NCBI GenBank assembly: GCA_036273935.1
Contig: DASUGQ010000118.1
Span: 1-64,000, forward strand
DNA from: ZC4RG29 sp036273935
Lineage (GTDB): Bacteria > Bacteroidota > Bacteroidia > Cytophagales > Cyclobacteriaceae
DNA length: 64,000 nucleotides
Reading direction: 5' to 3'
Shown here: piece by piece, positions 34,002 through 41,283 of the stretch
Layout of the letters: the number at the start of each line of letters is the position of its first letter
Numbering within the stretch: position 1 is the stretch's first letter
Made by a program: the position numbers and the translations under genes
The notes under the pieces: generated by a model
The model's input: the letters and a program-made list of their open reading frames with translations, nothing else
What the model was told of the DNA's origin: nothing
Databases searched by the model: none

Positions 34002-34964
34002 ATGCCTTCAATAGTAGAAACACCTCCGGTAGAGGTGCAACAAGAACTTGCCCTACTTCGGCAAGATCTTCATACTTTGATCCCCTCAAAACAACTAACC
34101 GGAAATGTTCTTATTGCCACTTGGAACATTCGCGCTTTCGGCGATCTCACAGAAAAATGGGAAGCAGCGGAAAATGATTCCCCCAAACGAGACCTTCATT
34201 CATTGCTGGCGATCGCAGAGATAATTTCGCATTTTGACATTATCGCTGTCCAGGAGATTAGGGGAAACATCAAATGCCTTCGTCATATGTTGAAAGTCTT
34301 GGGACGCGATTGGAATTTCCTGATGACCGATGTAACACGCGGCAACGCTGGTAACAACGAACGTATGGCCTTTCTCTACGACACGAGGAAAGTCAATTTG
34401 TCGGGGCTCGCCTGTGAGCTTGTGGTACCGAATGAGTGGCTCAATCGCATTGGAGAAAACGCGCTGACCAGGCAATTCGCTCGCACCCCCTATGCAGTGA
34501 GTTTCAGGGTAGGCGGCAAAACGTTTGTGTTGATAACCTTACACGTGCTTTATGGGGACAATGCCGCAGCACGCATACCCGAACTAAAGGCGATTGCCGA
34601 ATGGGTGGCAGACTGGGCTAAGGAACTGCATTCTTGGGATCACAGCCTTATTGTATTGGGGGACTTCAATATCGAAAAAATAGGAGATCCAACCTATGAA
34701 GCTTTCACATCAACAGGGCTTACCGTTCCAGCCGAACTGCAGAACATTCCAAGAACAATATTCAAAAATTCGTATAGCTTCTACGATCAAATTGCCTGGT
34801 TTGTAGATAGCCTGGCTCGACCGGAATTATCATTGACCTTCACACGGGGCAACATTTACAATTTTGTGGGTAAAGTCTTAAATAACAGAAACTACACTAA
34901 CACCCAGCTTTCGCATCGAATTTCTGACCACTTTCCGTTGTGGGCAGAGTTTTCAACATTATAA
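34002..34964 (+). CDS. Endonuclease/exonuclease/phosphatase (EEP) family protein
   Basis: A 320-residue cytoplasmic protein with the DNase I/EEP fold: NVLIATWNIRAFGD (first metal-site strand, Asn in TWNIR), FDIIAVQEIRG (metal-binding Glu), LITLHVLYG (His), HSLIVLGDFNIEK (GDFN signature), and RISDHFPLWAEF (catalytic SDH near the end). All active-site motifs are present. Members cleave nucleic acids or phosphoesters of lipids and nucleotides. No signal peptide suggests a nucleic-acid or nucleotide role inside the cell. It lies in the mosaic region between repeat copies B and C, without an evident operon partner. Confidence 0.85.
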   Translation: MPSIVETPPVEVQQELALLRQDLHTLIPSKQLTGNVLIATWNIRAFGDLTEKWEAAENDSPKRDLHSLLAIAEIISHFDIIAVQEIRGNIKCLRHMLKVLGRDWNFLMTDVTRGNAGNNERMAFLYDTRKVNLSGLACELVVPNEWLNRIGENALTRQFARTPYAVSFRVGGKTFVLITLHVLYGDNAAARIPELKAIAEWVADWAKELHSWDHSLIVLGDFNIEKIGDPTYEAFTSTGLTVPAELQNIPRTIFKNSYSFYDQIAWFVDSLARPELSLTFTRGNIYNFVGKVLNNRNYTNTQLSHRISDHFPLWAEFSTL

Positions 34965-34968
34965 AAAC

Positions 34969-35142
34969 TCAAATTTCCTTATTCAGCTCCGTTTCAATTT
35001 CATTGTCGATTTCTTCATAAAACTTTCTTGTCCCGACATACATTTGATTTTTGTTCTTAGCATCGGAAAAAATTTCGCCATGCTTCCCAGATGACGACGT
35101 TGCTGCCCTTAAGCCTTCGCAAACCCATTCAAAAGATTCGAA
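34969..35142 (-). pseudogene. C-terminal relic of an unidentified gene
   Basis: The minus strand is open for 57 residues: SFEWVCEGLRAATSSSGKHG then EIFSDAKNKNQMYVGTRKFY and EEIDNEIETELNKEI before the stop at 34969. Composition and a regular helical, charged tail look protein-coding, but no start codon is available and the family is not recognised. It is below the length that automatic calls usually keep. Confidence 0.4.
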
Positions 35143-35219
35143 TTAAATGATTAGATTTGAGGCTGTGAAATCTTCCTTCTTTAGCCAAGAGATCGCTTGG
35201 AACGTACTGTTAGCCGTAA

Positions 35220-35834
35220 TTGAAACATATGATTTCCATCTACAAGATTAAGCCTAAATTTCAGCAACTTCTCAACCCTATTTTAGTCAGCCTCCATAAA
35301 AATGGAGTGACGGCAAATCAGATCACGATATCATCCATTGTTCTGTCGTTTCTAATTGGTGTGGCATTCTGGTACGCGAAAGCCAACAGGTTGCTGTTCC
35401 TGAGTTTACCAATAGGGTTGTTAGTTAGAATGGCACTAAATGCGCTCGATGGAATGATGGCTAGGACTTACAATCAACAATCTAAAAAAGGCGAGGTATT
35501 AAATGAGTTGGGTGACGTAATTTCTGACCTCGCAATATTTTTCCCCTTGCTCGCCTTCGAACAAAACAATATCTTCTTAATCGTTGTCTTTCTCTGTCTG
35601 AGTATTATCAATGAATTTGCCGGCCTCCTTGGGAAAGTAATATCGGGCCATAGGAGATACGATGGGCCGATGGGGAAGAGCGATCGGGCCTTTGTCATGG
35701 GGTTGTATGGTATCCTTTACTTTCTTGATGTTGGCTTAAGTAGCATATCAGTTTGGATTTTCACTATAATTAATCTTTTGCTGGTCGTCAGTACAACGAT
35801 CCGAATATTCAAATCGCTTCAACCCCATGAATGA
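35220..35834 (+). CDS. YnbA-like CDP-alcohol phosphatidyltransferase family protein
   Basis: A 204-residue membrane protein with about six helices. The family motif appears as NALDGMMARTYNQQ...GEVLNELGDVISD. Compared with the canonical DxxDGxxAR...GxxxDxxxD, the first and third acidic positions are Asn. As I recall, E. coli YnbA has the same NALDG and NE-GD-ISD forms, so this looks like a subfamily trait rather than decay. The next two genes are a CdsA-like and a PlsC-like enzyme, matching the E. coli ynb arrangement. The operon would make an atypical phospholipid head-group or related lipid in the inner membrane. The product is unknown. Confidence 0.8.
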   Translation: MKHMISIYKIKPKFQQLLNPILVSLHKNGVTANQITISSIVLSFLIGVAFWYAKANRLLFLSLPIGLLVRMALNALDGMMARTYNQQSKKGEVLNELGDVISDLAIFFPLLAFEQNNIFLIVVFLCLSIINEFAGLLGKVISGHRRYDGPMGKSDRAFVMGLYGILYFLDVGLSSISVWIFTIINLLLVVSTTIRIFKSLQPHE

Positions 35835-36780
35835 AATTCTTGAATTAAGATATTTCAAACAAAACGATCTACTGATCATCGTAGCATTGATTTTTGCTCT
35901 TTTGATCTTGGCTTCGTCATTGATATTTGTTATAGGCCGCATTAACTCTAAGGCTAAGCTTGAAGAGCTTAAGGCCCGCACCAAGTCATGGTGGATAATG
36001 GCAACAGTTTTTATTGGGGCTACGATTTTTAATACCACAATCTCCTATATCGCGATTGCTTTTCTTTCATTCGTGGCATTCCGCGAGCTGTACTCTCTTT
36101 TGGGTTTCCGGCAATCAGATCGCCGGGCAATCTTTTGGGCGTTCGTTTCAATTCCAATTCAATATTATCTGGCTTTCATTGGGTGGTATGGGGCGTTCAT
36201 CATTTTTATTCCAGTAGTCATGTTCTTACTGCTCCCGCTGCGCCTTGTGCTAAAAGGAGAGACGTCTGGAATTACCAAGTCAATGTCTATGCTACAATGG
36301 ACACTGATGTTAACGGTTTTTGGCATTAGTCATCTGGCTTACCTTTTATCTCTTCCTGACATCGAAGGATTTAATTCAGGAGGAAGGGGTCTGTTGCTAT
36401 TTGTTGTCTTTCTGACGGAGATCAATGATGTGCTTCAATTTACTTGGGGGAAGCTTCTCGGTAAAAATAAGATCATACCAAAAGTAAGTCCAAACAAAAC
36501 ATGGGAAGGATTTCTCGGTGGCCTTGTCTGTACAACTGGCATAGGGTATTTCCTCGCTTTCTTGACCCCTCTTACCACCTACCAGGTTCTCATGGTCAGT
36601 TTTCTAGTTGCTCTTGCCGGGTTCATTGGTGACGTGGTTATGTCGGCCATCAAGCGAGATATCGGCGTAAAAGACACCGGTACATCAATACCGGGCCATG
36701 GCGGTATTTTGGACCGCATTGATTCACTCGCTTACACCGCACCTGCATTTTTTCACCTGGTATATTATCTAGCATACTAA
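35827..36780 (+). CDS. YnbB-like phosphatidate cytidylyltransferase (CdsA family)
   Basis: A 317-residue membrane protein with about eight helices and the CdsA signature: SPNKTWEGFLGG (about 221-232) and the C-terminal GHGGILDRIDSL. CdsA enzymes make CDP-diacylglycerol from CTP and phosphatidate, the donor for CDP-alcohol phosphatidyltransferases such as the gene just upstream, whose stop it overlaps by 8 bases. It starts with an extra N-terminal helix region (LIIVALIFALLILASSLIFV). The gene is more likely a dedicated second synthase than the housekeeping one, given the operon. Confidence 0.85.
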   Translation: MNEILELRYFKQNDLLIIVALIFALLILASSLIFVIGRINSKAKLEELKARTKSWWIMATVFIGATIFNTTISYIAIAFLSFVAFRELYSLLGFRQSDRRAIFWAFVSIPIQYYLAFIGWYGAFIIFIPVVMFLLLPLRLVLKGETSGITKSMSMLQWTLMLTVFGISHLAYLLSLPDIEGFNSGGRGLLLFVVFLTEINDVLQFTWGKLLGKNKIIPKVSPNKTWEGFLGGLVCTTGIGYFLAFLTPLTTYQVLMVSFLVALAGFIGDVVMSAIKRDIGVKDTGTSIPGHGGILDRIDSLAYTAPAFFHLVYYLAY

Positions 36781-37416
36781 ATGAAGAAGCTGGTCTTACA
36801 AATCACCTTTGGTTTTTTCATTAGATATTTTTTGAAGGTAATCGTTGGTGTGAGATTTAGTGAAGCGAAATTCTTAAGTAAAGAAAAACAGTTTATCATT
36901 GTCGCAAACCACAATAGCCATTTGGATACGATGAGCCTGATGGCCTCAGTTCCAAGGAGCATCGTACATAGAGTCAGACCAGTAGCCGCTCAGGACCATT
37001 TTGGTAAAACCAAAGTTCAGGAGGTATTTAGTAATTTTTTCATTAATACCTTGTTGATCACGAGAAAGCGGAAAAAAAACAACTCCGCTGTGGATCCTGT
37101 TAGTAAGATGATACAAGCTTTGGATGATGGTTATTCTTTAATAATTTTTCCCGAAGGTACGAGAGGAGAGCCCGGCAAAGAGCAACCCTTAAAACCAGGT
37201 GTAGCACTAGTTCTCAGGCAGCGACCAGAAGTTAAATATGTTCCGGTATTTATGACCGGCATGGGAAACGCTATGCCTAAAGGAGATAGCCTTATTGTTC
37301 CCTATAATGCTCATGTGACCTATGGAGCACCAAAGAAAATCATGAGTACAAATGTTGAGGATATCTTGACGCAGATTCACAACGACCTTAACCAGTTAAA
37401 GCAGCAACACCCCTAA
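36781..37416 (+). CDS. PlsC-like 1-acylglycerol-3-phosphate acyltransferase
   Basis: A 211-residue protein with the acyltransferase motifs NHNSHLD (NHxxxxD, about residues 42-48) and FPEGTRGEPG (about 123-132). A hydrophobic N-terminal stretch anchors it to the inner membrane. It begins directly after the CdsA-like stop (36780/36781), so the three lipid genes are one operon: acylation, CDP activation and head-group transfer. Substrates are inferred from the family. Confidence 0.85.
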   Translation: MKKLVLQITFGFFIRYFLKVIVGVRFSEAKFLSKEKQFIIVANHNSHLDTMSLMASVPRSIVHRVRPVAAQDHFGKTKVQEVFSNFFINTLLITRKRKKNNSAVDPVSKMIQALDDGYSLIIFPEGTRGEPGKEQPLKPGVALVLRQRPEVKYVPVFMTGMGNAMPKGDSLIVPYNAHVTYGAPKKIMSTNVEDILTQIHNDLNQLKQQHP

Positions 37417-37427
37417 CTCCAACCATC

Positions 37428-38051
37428 ATGAAATTATTTTTGTCCATTTTCTTAGTCTTCTTAATGCTTTCTTGTACTGATAGGAAGGACGATATCAAAG
37501 AAGAGCCTGAGGTTTCCGACGCAACTCCGGAAGCTCTAGAAAGAGATAAAAGTGAATTTCAATTAAGATCACTTGGCAAGAGATATAGTGAAAACATAAT
37601 TGAGGAGCTTTTTAGGGAGGCGATGGAAAGCGATTCTCAGCTGGGTAAGCTTGTTGAGGACTATGACCAATTGACTGAAGCGAAATCAGACAGTCTCGAA
37701 GAATATATTGACTACAAACAGAACAACATTCGCTACTGGTCAGCTACGGAAAGGTACATTAGCCAATTAAGCGACTCAACTCTCAAACATGAAATGAAGT
37801 CCGCGTTTGATGTTCTGAAAAAGAAATACGATGATCGAATATCAAATCATGAACTGGCGTTGAACGAATTAGCGAAAAAAGAGCAGATGTTAAAGGACTT
37901 GGAAATAATCATGAAGTTGATGGTGACAGAACCAATGATGAGTAACTACCAGAGGAATGAAATACCAGGTGTCACAACCATCCATGGAGTATCAAAAGGA
38001 TATGACACGTTAATCTCAAGAACAAGGAAATACACGACGATAAAAAAATAA
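37428..38051 (+). CDS. Coiled-coil lipoprotein of unknown function
   Basis: A 207-residue lipoprotein (leader LFLSIFLVFLMLSC, lipobox cysteine near residue 16). The rest is highly charged and helical with heptad-like spacing (EELFREAMESDSQLGKLVED, ALNELAKKEQMLKDLEIIMK). It follows the PlsC-like gene by 11 bases, so it is probably co-transcribed with the lipid operon and may be an accessory or envelope factor. I recognise no family. Confidence 0.6.
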   Translation: MKLFLSIFLVFLMLSCTDRKDDIKEEPEVSDATPEALERDKSEFQLRSLGKRYSENIIEELFREAMESDSQLGKLVEDYDQLTEAKSDSLEEYIDYKQNNIRYWSATERYISQLSDSTLKHEMKSAFDVLKKKYDDRISNHELALNELAKKEQMLKDLEIIMKLMVTEPMMSNYQRNEIPGVTTIHGVSKGYDTLISRTRKYTTIKK

Positions 38052-38150
38052 CCCATTTGTCAAATCTGCAAGGAGTCAGTTGATAATTCTTGCAGTTACA
38101 TTACACTATAGGAATGGAGGGACAAAATTAGTTTAAATACTGAGCATTTT

Positions 38151-38184
38151 TTTGCAAAAGGTGACATTTTAAGGTACTTTTCGC
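38151..38184 (+). promoter_or_regulatory. Probable abiE promoter with imperfect inverted repeat
   Basis: TTTG (38151-38154) and TACTTTTC (38175-38182) lie 20 bases apart, close to the Bacteroidota -33/-7 pattern TTTG...TAnnTTTG with one mismatch. The ATG is at 38201. GCAAAAG (38154-38160) and CTTTTCGC (38177-38184) form an imperfect inverted repeat over the promoter, where an AbiEi-type autorepressor could bind. Inference from position. Confidence 0.3.
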
Positions 38185-38200
38185 ACAAAATTGCTCAAGT

Positions 38201-39019
38201 ATGGCTAAAAATACGCCAAATGGAAGTGTAAGCGAATGGGTGGACAATCTGTTAACAAGGGGCAAAAATGCTTTCTCCCTTCAGCAAATGCGAGAGTCGT
38301 TTCCAGATCATTCCGAAGCAGCTATGAAGCGGGCTTTAAGCAGGCTTTCGTCGAAGAACAAAATCGTATCTGTTCATAAAGGATACTATGTAATTGTATC
38401 ATATGAGCACGTTGCGAAAGGAATTGTTCCACCGCTTTTATATATCGATGGACTTATGAAATTTTTAAACAGGCCTTATTACGTAAGTCTGTTGAGTGCA
38501 GCAGCTCTGTATGGAGCAGCGCATCAGGCACCACAGGTATTCATGGTGAACACAACTTTTCCTGCGCTGCGTGTGAGCAAAAAGAAAAATGTCAGAATAA
38601 AATTTGTCCCGGTAAAAGAAATCCCAACTTCCTTATTAGAACAGAAGAAAACAGAGAGTGGGTACGTGCACATATCCTCACCGGAGCTTACAGCTATTGA
38701 TTTGATCAATTATGCAAAGCATGTAGGTGGACTGAGCAGGGCGGCAACTGTTATTAATGAATTGGCTGACGACATGCGACCTGAAAAAATTGATAAGCAG
38801 CTAGCCCGACATGCAGAGACAGCAACACTTCAACGACTTGGATACATTGCCGATCAAATCCTTCATCGGAATGATCTGGCCGACGCCATTGAAAACATTT
38901 GTAAAAAAATGAACTTGAAATTTTATAGGGTTTCTTTAATGGCAAAGGGCAAGCGTTATGGTTATCCTTGCAACGAGCGTTGGAAAGTCATTGAAAACAG
39001 CATGATTGAAATAGACTGA
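38201..39019 (+). CDS. abiEi: AbiEi-type antitoxin/transcriptional regulator
   Basis: A 272-residue protein with an N-terminal winged helix (about 1-65; FSLQQMRESFPDHSEAAMKR, ALSRLSSKNKIVSVHKGYYV) followed by the AbiEi C-terminal domain (YYVSLLSAAALYGAAHQAPQ, SSPELTAIDLINY, GGLSRAATVINELAD). AbiEi antitoxins block the AbiEii nucleotidyltransferase toxin (type IV system) and repress their own operon. The stop and the toxin start share one base (TGATG at 39017-39021). The pair sits next to the integrase and repeat copy C, a common place for abortive-infection genes. Confidence 0.88.
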   Translation: MAKNTPNGSVSEWVDNLLTRGKNAFSLQQMRESFPDHSEAAMKRALSRLSSKNKIVSVHKGYYVIVSYEHVAKGIVPPLLYIDGLMKFLNRPYYVSLLSAAALYGAAHQAPQVFMVNTTFPALRVSKKKNVRIKFVPVKEIPTSLLEQKKTESGYVHISSPELTAIDLINYAKHVGGLSRAATVINELADDMRPEKIDKQLARHAETATLQRLGYIADQILHRNDLADAIENICKKMNLKFYRVSLMAKGKRYGYPCNERWKVIENSMIEID

Positions 39020-39804
39020 TGATACCCATTAAACATATACAAGAGTGGAGTCATTTTGCGCCCTGGCAGGACAATTATCAAATCGAGCAGGATCTTGTCA
39101 TTTCAAGAGTGCTGGTGGAAATTTTCGCTGACCCTTTTCTGAAGGAACGTCTGGCTTTTCGTGGGGGCACTGCTTTACATAAATTATTTCTTAAAGAGCC
39201 TGCACGTTACTCTGAAGACATTGACCTGGTTCAGATTACCGGCGGACCCATCGGTGAAATACTAGACCGCCTGAGAATGGTTCTAAGTTGGTTCGAAAAG
39301 GTGAATGTTGAACGAAGTGAAATTACCAGCACCATGATTTTCCGATACGAGTCGGAAGCCGAACCTAAAGTGAAGCGGAAGCTGAAAGTAGAGATAAATG
39401 CAAGAGAGCACTTTGCCTTATTAGGTTACAATAAAATTTTCTTCGAGGTCAAATCTGAATGGTTTACGGGTGCAACTGAAATTCCATCTTTTTATATTGA
39501 AGAAATGCTTTCAACAAAACTTCGTGCGTTGTTTCAGCGAAGGAAGGGCAGGGATTTATTTGATCTCTACTGCGCGCTTACTGAAAATGAAATAGACTCG
39601 GCAAAGGTGATTGCTGGATTTCATGAATATTTGAAACGAGGGGACAACACGATAACGGCAGCCAATTTCATGCAAAACTTGGATGAGAAAGTGGTGGATG
39701 CGAACTTTCTAGGAGACATTGAAGCGCTCATCAGGCCGGACGTAAAATATGAAAGCCAAAAGGCCTACGAATTGGTAAAGGCAGAATTGATAGAAAAAAT
39801 TTAG
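39019..39804 (+). CDS. abiEii: AbiEii-type nucleotidyltransferase toxin
   Basis: A 261-residue protein of the AbiEii/AbiGii family with the nucleotidyltransferase signature FRGGTALHKLF (GG...T/S, about 47-57) and YSEDIDLV (metal-binding SEDxD, about 65-72). The C-terminal motif LRALFQRRKGRDLFDLYCAL is typical. AbiEii toxins transfer nucleotides, probably to tRNA, and stop growth during phage infection. All catalytic residues appear intact. It is translationally coupled to the antitoxin. Confidence 0.9.
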   Translation: MIPIKHIQEWSHFAPWQDNYQIEQDLVISRVLVEIFADPFLKERLAFRGGTALHKLFLKEPARYSEDIDLVQITGGPIGEILDRLRMVLSWFEKVNVERSEITSTMIFRYESEAEPKVKRKLKVEINAREHFALLGYNKIFFEVKSEWFTGATEIPSFYIEEMLSTKLRALFQRRKGRDLFDLYCALTENEIDSAKVIAGFHEYLKRGDNTITAANFMQNLDEKVVDANFLGDIEALIRPDVKYESQKAYELVKAELIEKI

Positions 39805-39915
39805 ATGCGAAATGTAACCTTTGTTAGTAGCCAGTTAGTTTATTTATGTATGTCAAGGAACAAAGCATCAACAAAAATCATCTAATCATCAATAGAAAAA
39901 TCTTAACATGCTTAG
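39797..39915. repeat. Dispersed repeat copy C (diverged) beside the integrase
   Basis: Positions 39859-39909 match 27081-27131 at roughly 40 of 51 bases, including TCATCTAATCATC and TAGAAAAA. TTTAGATGCGAAAT (39800-39813) may be the degraded equivalent of the mnmE-tail core in copies A and B. It lies between the AbiEii stop and the 3' end of the integrase, the usual place for an attachment site. Confidence 0.4.
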
Positions 39916-39941
39916 CTCGCATTTTGCCCATCTAAACGCAC

Positions 39942-41099
39942 TTATCGTTCAAAAACTGGTAACTTGTTAATGGCCTGGACTTTTAACTTGTCTGTCATAT
40001 GAGCATATCGTTCGGTTGAAACAACATGCTTGTGTCCCAATAATTTCGAAACTGTATAGATATCTACACCGTGCGAAAGCAGGAGTGTGGCATGGGTGTG
40101 CCGCGCTGAGTGAAATGTAATTTTCTTCGATATACCTGCCGCAATAGCCCATCGGCAAAGTTCTATTGCAGTTTTGGAGCTATATTTAAGCTCCTTGAAA
40201 ATTAGCTGATGAACTTCGAAGGGAGCACCAAGTAATTCTTTCGCTTGTGGTGTTATGGGAACAACATGATGGTGCTTCGTCTTTCGTTGTTTGAAGTGAA
40301 GATACCATCCATCAACTTCATTGCCTTTTACCTCTTCCCAGTTTAAGTGTGCAATATCAGACCATCTTAGTCCAGTCAGTACACAAAACAGGAATGCATC
40401 CTTCAAGACAGGTTGATCGCATTTTGTCACTACGAGTCGTTTTACTTCGTTCAGTGTGAGAAACTCGCGCATAGTACTTTCCGCACGGATGGGCCGCGCG
40501 AGGTTAGCCGGATTGCGTTCGATAAGTCTGCGCTCATAAGCAGTCGTTAATGCAGCGCGTACTTTATTAAAATAGGAGAGAGCTGTATTTGAACTAAGTC
40601 TTTGTTTCCCGGTTCGCCTATCAACCTCAAGCAAATAACTTCTGAACTCTTCTAGCCAAATGTCGTCAATCTCCTGAAGTGTTGGGTTATCGTCACGAAG
40701 AAAGACCAACACATGCTTGAAGGCAGAAGCCCAGTTGCCAGCGTTATTGTCAAATCGAATCTTTTCACTGGCGAGTTCAGCAAAGAAGTCTCTGAATTTT
40801 GGGCGAGGTTTTACAACAGCAGAACCATGGAGCCCGGTCTGTAATTCAAGAATCCTTTTGTACTTGATTTGCTTGGCAAGTTCAAGCGTTGTTTTGTTTT
40901 CGATTATCGCGAGATCATCCGTTGGTGGATTGAGATACAACTTCAAGAAGTCGTAGGAGCGTTTACCGTTCCAATACGTGTCGAGGTAAAGTGAGTAGCC
41001 GCCATTTTTGATTCGTCTCTGGCGTAAGCGGACAGGGTCTTTTCGATTGAGATCTGCGTTTATAACTATACTATAAAAAATTGGGATAACATTTTCCAA
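39942..41099 (-). CDS. Tyrosine recombinase/integrase
   Basis: A 385-residue phage-type integrase. The N-terminal arm and core-binding regions precede a catalytic domain with Arg in TGLRWSD (about 245), Lys in KQRKTKHHH, His330 and Arg333 in HSARH, His356 in LLGHKH and nucleophile Tyr365 in TERYAHM. All R-K-HxxR-H-Y residues are present, so it should be active. The layout resembles integrases of Bacteroidota mobilisable elements and islands. Its 3' end faces repeat copy C and the AbiE genes. No excisionase or mobilisation genes are visible beside it. Confidence 0.9.
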   Translation of the reverse strand: MENVIPIFYSIVINADLNRKDPVRLRQRRIKNGGYSLYLDTYWNGKRSYDFLKLYLNPPTDDLAIIENKTTLELAKQIKYKRILELQTGLHGSAVVKPRPKFRDFFAELASEKIRFDNNAGNWASAFKHVLVFLRDDNPTLQEIDDIWLEEFRSYLLEVDRRTGKQRLSSNTALSYFNKVRAALTTAYERRLIERNPANLARPIRAESTMREFLTLNEVKRLVVTKCDQPVLKDAFLFCVLTGLRWSDIAHLNWEEVKGNEVDGWYLHFKQRKTKHHHVVPITPQAKELLGAPFEVHQLIFKELKYSSKTAIELCRWAIAAGISKKITFHSARHTHATLLLSHGVDIYTVSKLLGHKHVVSTERYAHMTDKLKVQAINKLPVFER

Positions 41100-41283
41100 G
41101 AGCTGACGTAACTGATGAATATCCCACTGGCGGTTACCTAACTTATATAAGGGTAAGCCTTCCGTTTGTTGTTCGTTTGCATTGAAAAATTTTTAAAAGG
41201 CTTCGTTTACTACTTTGTCATTGTAAGTTTAGTTAAAATCAAGTAGGTAGTTACTTTGTTAATCACGTCTCTCACGTTAAAGA

